A stretch of DNA of 16,514 bases, from assembly GCA_014239625.1 (NCBI GenBank), contig JAAZYN010000015.1, positions 1 to 16,514 on the forward strand. Reading direction: 5' to 3'. Made by a program: the position numbers and the translations under genes. Of the stretch, positions 13,733-16,514 are shown piece after piece (the stretch's first letter is position 1; each line of letters opens with the position of its first letter). Below the pieces are notes generated by a model, which saw only the letters and a list, made by a program, of their open reading frames with translations, was not told the origin of the DNA and searched no databases. The DNA is from Myxococcales bacterium (GTDB lineage Bacteria > Myxococcota_A > UBA9042 > PHBI01 > JAAZYN01).

Positions 13733-14835
13733 GCGATGCTGCAGCGGGTGCTGTCCGGGTACGACGCCAGCATGCCGAGGAACGGCCGGAGATAACTCGC
13801 CCCGTCGAGCTTGGCGAAAGAGTCGTTTATCAGCGAGCTGTTCTGGCTCCCTGTCCACGGGGTGAATCGCTTATTGGCCGAGCCCGCTCGCCGAGTCCCC
13901 ATGTCGAGTCCCATGACCGGTGTGCTGCAGCGCCCATCGAAGGACGCCTCGCCGAAGTCGACGGTCTTGGTGCTGGCGCTGCTGTGCGTGCGAAAATGCG
14001 CCCGACGCGCCTGGGGCTCGTACACGATCTGCCACTTCGTCTGGGAGTCCTGGGCGACGTCGTCGAGAGCGGCGAACGCTTCAGCCACCAGCGCGGCGCC
14101 TCCGCTCGATCCGGCGGCCGCCTTGCGGACCGCCAACGCGGCGCGGGTGAACCGTGCCAGGGATCCCGCACCGGTGGGGGCAGCCTGAGCGCCACCGAGC
14201 CCGGCGGCGCGCCGTGCGAACGCCGTGGAGCGAGCATAGGTGCTGTTGGTCAGCGCGGCCATCGGCAAGCCTTTGCCGCGATGAACGACCAGGGCACCGC
14301 CGATGTATTCGAACGTGCCGCACGCGCCGGAGGCATCACACACAAAGTAATGCACCGGCGCATAAAGATTGGACACTCGGAGGCCTGGCGCAGCGGCAGC
14401 CACCTCTTGGAGGGTGGCGAAGTTGTCGAGGTTGTACTGGACCCATTGAAGCTCGTTGAGGGTGACCCGCATGTCCGGTGCTGGATACCGCGAGCCCCCC
14501 AGCCAGAGGACCTCCACCACCAGACCGCGCTCGTTCATGCCGCCATTGGGCAGCTCGCGGCCATACTGGTTGAACGTCAGGCTGCCGTAGCGAGATGTCC
14601 AGGCCGCCGGGGCGCTCCTCGTCGACAAGAGCAACGCGCGCTTGGCCACACCCCGTTTGTTCGTGAGCACCGCTCCCTGCTCGTTGCTCCAGTCGTAGTT
14701 TTTGGCCACGACGACCCCAGCCGATGGGGCCGAGGTCTTCATGCGGAGCGCGGTACAGGCCTCAGTCGGCGTGGGGGTCGCCGCGACCAAGGAGCAGCCC
14801 AGAAAGACTCCGAGAGAAAGATAACGCGAGGGCAT
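13720..14835 (-). CDS. Exported choloylglycine-hydrolase-family Ntn amidase (linear amide C-N hydrolase)
   Basis: A 371-residue protein with a signal peptide (MPSRYLSLGVFLGCSLVAA to PTPTEA) that ends directly before CTALRMK. Cleavage would expose Cys27 as the N-terminal nucleophile, as the Ntn-hydrolase mechanism requires. Further family landmarks are KNYDW (45-49, Asp48 matching Asp21 of bile salt hydrolase, with Lys45 where the classical enzymes have Arg), GGMNERGLVVE (98-108) and LTNS (195-198, matching Asn175). The family splits linear amides such as conjugated bile acids, penicillin V or acyl-homoserine lactones; for an exported bacterial enzyme a signalling or cell-wall-related amide is plausible, but the substrate is not readable. 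Start ATG 14835 has GAGG about nine bases upstream and lies 11 bases after the AgmX-like gene, in one operon. Confidence 0.85.
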   Translation of the reverse strand: MPSRYLSLGVFLGCSLVAATPTPTEACTALRMKTSAPSAGVVVAKNYDWSNEQGAVLTNKRGVAKRALLLSTRSAPAAWTSRYGSLTFNQYGRELPNGGMNERGLVVEVLWLGGSRYPAPDMRVTLNELQWVQYNLDNFATLQEVAAAAPGLRVSNLYAPVHYFVCDASGACGTFEYIGGALVVHRGKGLPMAALTNSTYARSTAFARRAAGLGGAQAAPTGAGSLARFTRAALAVRKAAAGSSGGAALVAEAFAALDDVAQDSQTKWQIVYEPQARRAHFRTHSSASTKTVDFGEASFDGRCSTPVMGLDMGTRRAGSANKRFTPWTGSQNSSLINDSFAKLDGASYLRPFLGMLASYPDSTRCSIAQKK

Positions 14836-14846
14836 TCAGGGTAACC

Positions 14847-16484
14847 TCAGCGGCCGAAATGAAACACAAAGCTACCTCGGCAGGCCTGCCGAGGCGCACG
14901 CACTGTCATCTGGCGAATGCGCCTGATCACGCATCCCGTCAACGGTTGGTCGCGCAGTGTATTCCCAGCCAACGAGATGCCCCTCAGCTTTCCCTTCTCA
15001 TCGAGCGTGAAGTCAATCTGAACCTGGCCATTGAGCCCCGGCTTCATCGCGCGCCGCGCTCGGAAACACGCCCTGAAAGCTCCCGCACGCCGGCGCAGCT
15101 CCCTGCTGAGGTTCGGGCAGCCAGGCTCGGCTTTCGCCCGAGCGTTCAGGGACGTGGCCACGACGCCCGGGTCGACCCGGCGAACCCCTTTGGGCTGCGT
15201 CAAGCCCCTCGCCGCCATAGGCTGACCGACGACGTCGCTGTCTCCGGACGGAGCCGCCAGACCCTTTTCACCTTCACGATAGGCGATCGGGGTCCCGGCG
15301 GCGCCACTCGGCGCCGAGCTCGTCTCGAACATCCGACCCAAGCGCGCTTCACCGGCGCCATCACGGCGCAGAAGCCGGGCGACCGGAGAGCCGATCTTGG
15401 AGCTCGCCAACAGGTCGGTGAGGTCGGTCGCGGGGGGAGCCTGGACGTGCGCGTCGTTGGCCTCCACGCGACCCACGGTCTTCCTGTCTTCGAGCCACAA
15501 GTCTTTGGTGACCGTCAACACCGGCGCATGGCCCGACGGCGCCGCAGTCGTCGGAGCCGGAGCCGCTACGGGCTCGATGAGGGGCCGCCGGTCGAGCAGC
15601 ACTTGTCGAGACGCCGAGCGATGGGCGAGGCGCTCAGGATGCCAAGCCTCAGCCGCCAGCCACATCAGCGCGCCCTGTAATAACAAGGCAGAGGCGAAGG
15701 CGACGACTCCCCAGGCGTCAGAGCCTGGACCAAGGTGGCGTCCGAGAACCTCGAAACGGGTCTCGAAAGCGCCCGAGCGGCTGACGCCCCAGTCACCTGG
15801 AAAGAGCTCGCAGGCCCGAATGGCGCCGTCCGCGTCACCGCGCCAGCGGCCCGGAGTCACCTGCTGACCGCCCAGGCTGAGGCGGCTCGCGTCCTCGGCG
15901 CGCACACCCACAGCCACAGCGCCAGAGGCGGCGATATGAAACGCGGCCGGGTACCCGCCGTGGGGATCCGCGGGAGCCGGAGCGATGGCGCGCCAGCTAC
16001 CGGGTTTGGACAACGTCTTTGAGTCGATCAGTCGCCCGTTGAGGCTGGTCTCGACCGCGACCCGCAGCCGCTCGTCGATGCACGCCCAGAGCGCTCCGAC
16101 GGTGGCGACGATCGCGCCCACGGCAGCGAGCACCATCCCCGCTCCGGCGTCCAGGCCCGACTGCGACATCACCGACAAGCCGAAGGCCGCGACGATCCAG
16201 ACCAGCAGAGCCCCTGCCAGGGCGACGGTGGCGCCTGCGAGGCCGCTGCGCTGGCCCCACACCCGCGCGGCGACGAGGATAATCACCAGAACCACCAGCG
16301 CGACGGTGATCTGTCCAGCCGGCGCCGAAGCGTATCCGGGGACCGTCACGGCCGGGGCGCTGGCCACCGTGGCCCAGGGCGCCACAGTGCCCCCCACGAA
16401 AGCCCCGAGGGCCCCGGTGAGGGTCAAGATATGGTGAGCCTTCTTCAAAAAAAGGTGCCTCGGGGGGGATGTGGTCGCTCCCAC
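14847..16484 (-). CDS. Polytopic membrane protein with AgmX/PglI (TonB-like) C-terminal domain
   Basis: A 545-residue product. Hydrophobic segments lie at about 17-38, 59-76, 83-104, 113-135 and 259-281. The residue 136-258 region is soluble, and 282-460 is a Pro/Ala/Ser-rich linker. The last 85 residues (Cys456, Cys473, KPGLNGQVQIDFTLDEKG, GISLAGNTLRDQPLTGCVIRRI, FVFHFGR) match the AgmX/PglI C-terminal TonB-like domain common in Myxococcota, where it links inner-membrane machinery to the envelope. By the positive-inside rule the 136-258 domain would be cytoplasmic and the C-terminus periplasmic. Four conserved-looking Cys (456, 473, 518, 535) probably form disulfides. GTG 16484 was taken as the start; TTG 16448 (then KKAHH) has a better-placed GAGG, and the frame is open to the window edge, so the N-terminus is uncertain. 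The amidase gene follows in the same operon. Confidence 0.82.
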   Translation of the reverse strand: MGATTSPPRHLFLKKAHHILTLTGALGAFVGGTVAPWATVASAPAVTVPGYASAPAGQITVALVVLVIILVAARVWGQRSGLAGATVALAGALLVWIVAAFGLSVMSQSGLDAGAGMVLAAVGAIVATVGALWACIDERLRVAVETSLNGRLIDSKTLSKPGSWRAIAPAPADPHGGYPAAFHIAASGAVAVGVRAEDASRLSLGGQQVTPGRWRGDADGAIRACELFPGDWGVSRSGAFETRFEVLGRHLGPGSDAWGVVAFASALLLQGALMWLAAEAWHPERLAHRSASRQVLLDRRPLIEPVAAPAPTTAAPSGHAPVLTVTKDLWLEDRKTVGRVEANDAHVQAPPATDLTDLLASSKIGSPVARLLRRDGAGEARLGRMFETSSAPSGAAGTPIAYREGEKGLAAPSGDSDVVGQPMAARGLTQPKGVRRVDPGVVATSLNARAKAEPGCPNLSRELRRRAGAFRACFRARRAMKPGLNGQVQIDFTLDEKGKLRGISLAGNTLRDQPLTGCVIRRIRQMTVRAPRQACRGSFVFHFGR

Positions 16485-16514
16485 CCTCTTCAGGTATGTG
16501 GGTGCCCGGGCTGT

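Noticed and set aside
14724..15680. Plus-strand frame of 318 codons opposite the AgmX-like gene
   Set aside because: Arg-rich shadow; the minus strand holds membrane segments and a conserved C-terminal domain.
1..16514. Search for tRNA or rRNA genes, CRISPR arrays, intact insertion sequences, phage genes, toxin-antitoxin or defence cassettes
   Set aside because: No clover-leaf, regular spacer array, transposase/integrase motif or known defence domain was seen on either strand by eye.

Overview
The window is GC-rich, densely coding DNA with codons strongly biased to G/C at the third position. It most likely comes from a member of the Myxococcota (former Deltaproteobacteria). The best pointers are the subtilase at 9919-12609, which ends in a Cys-Gly anchor, a hydrophobic segment and an Arg-rich tip like a MYXO-CTERM sorting tail, and the membrane protein at 14847-16484, which ends in an AgmX/PglI-type TonB-like domain. 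No rRNA, tRNA, CRISPR array, intact transposase or phage gene is visible, and no species can be named.

Layout. (i) 25-3702, plus strand: a secreted protein of unknown function, a phosphohexomutase of the PGM2 type, a coiled-coil protein whose start lies inside the mutase gene, and an alpha-helical repeat protein. They are spaced like one operon. (ii) 4060-5112, minus strand: a ClpX-like AAA+ ATPase without the zinc domain, divergent from (iii) 5256-7508, a large exported HEAT-repeat protein. Sigma-70-like promoters can be placed for both. (iv) 7509-7949: a non-coding stretch holding a decayed minus-strand fragment with an HELVH metallopeptidase motif and a C-rich, hairpin-rich segment. (v) 7950-9494, minus strand: a membrane-anchored glutamate-synthase-domain FMN/[3Fe-4S] protein. 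(vi) 9495-9918: a non-coding stretch with a dispersed repeat, a hairpin of 23 paired bases and a promoter that would give a leaderless mRNA for (vii) 9919-12609, the surface-anchored subtilase with Asp-rich calcium-type loops and a PKD-like domain. (viii) 12789-13732, plus strand: a STAS/SpoIIAA-like cytosolic protein translationally coupled to a small outer-membrane beta-barrel protein. (ix) 13720-16484, minus strand: a two-gene operon of the AgmX/TonB-like membrane protein followed by an exported choloylglycine-hydrolase-family Ntn amidase.

The common theme is the cell envelope: six of the twelve genes have export signals, and two more proteins are membrane-anchored or polytopic. I do not see one obvious new multi-gene defence or biosynthetic system. 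The least explained signals are the intergenic repeat family (3806-3896 and 9680-9770, about 76% identical without gaps, with a possible partial third copy near 12647), the long hairpin next to one copy, the unusual ClpX paralogue, and the paired regulator/barrel and AgmX/amidase units.
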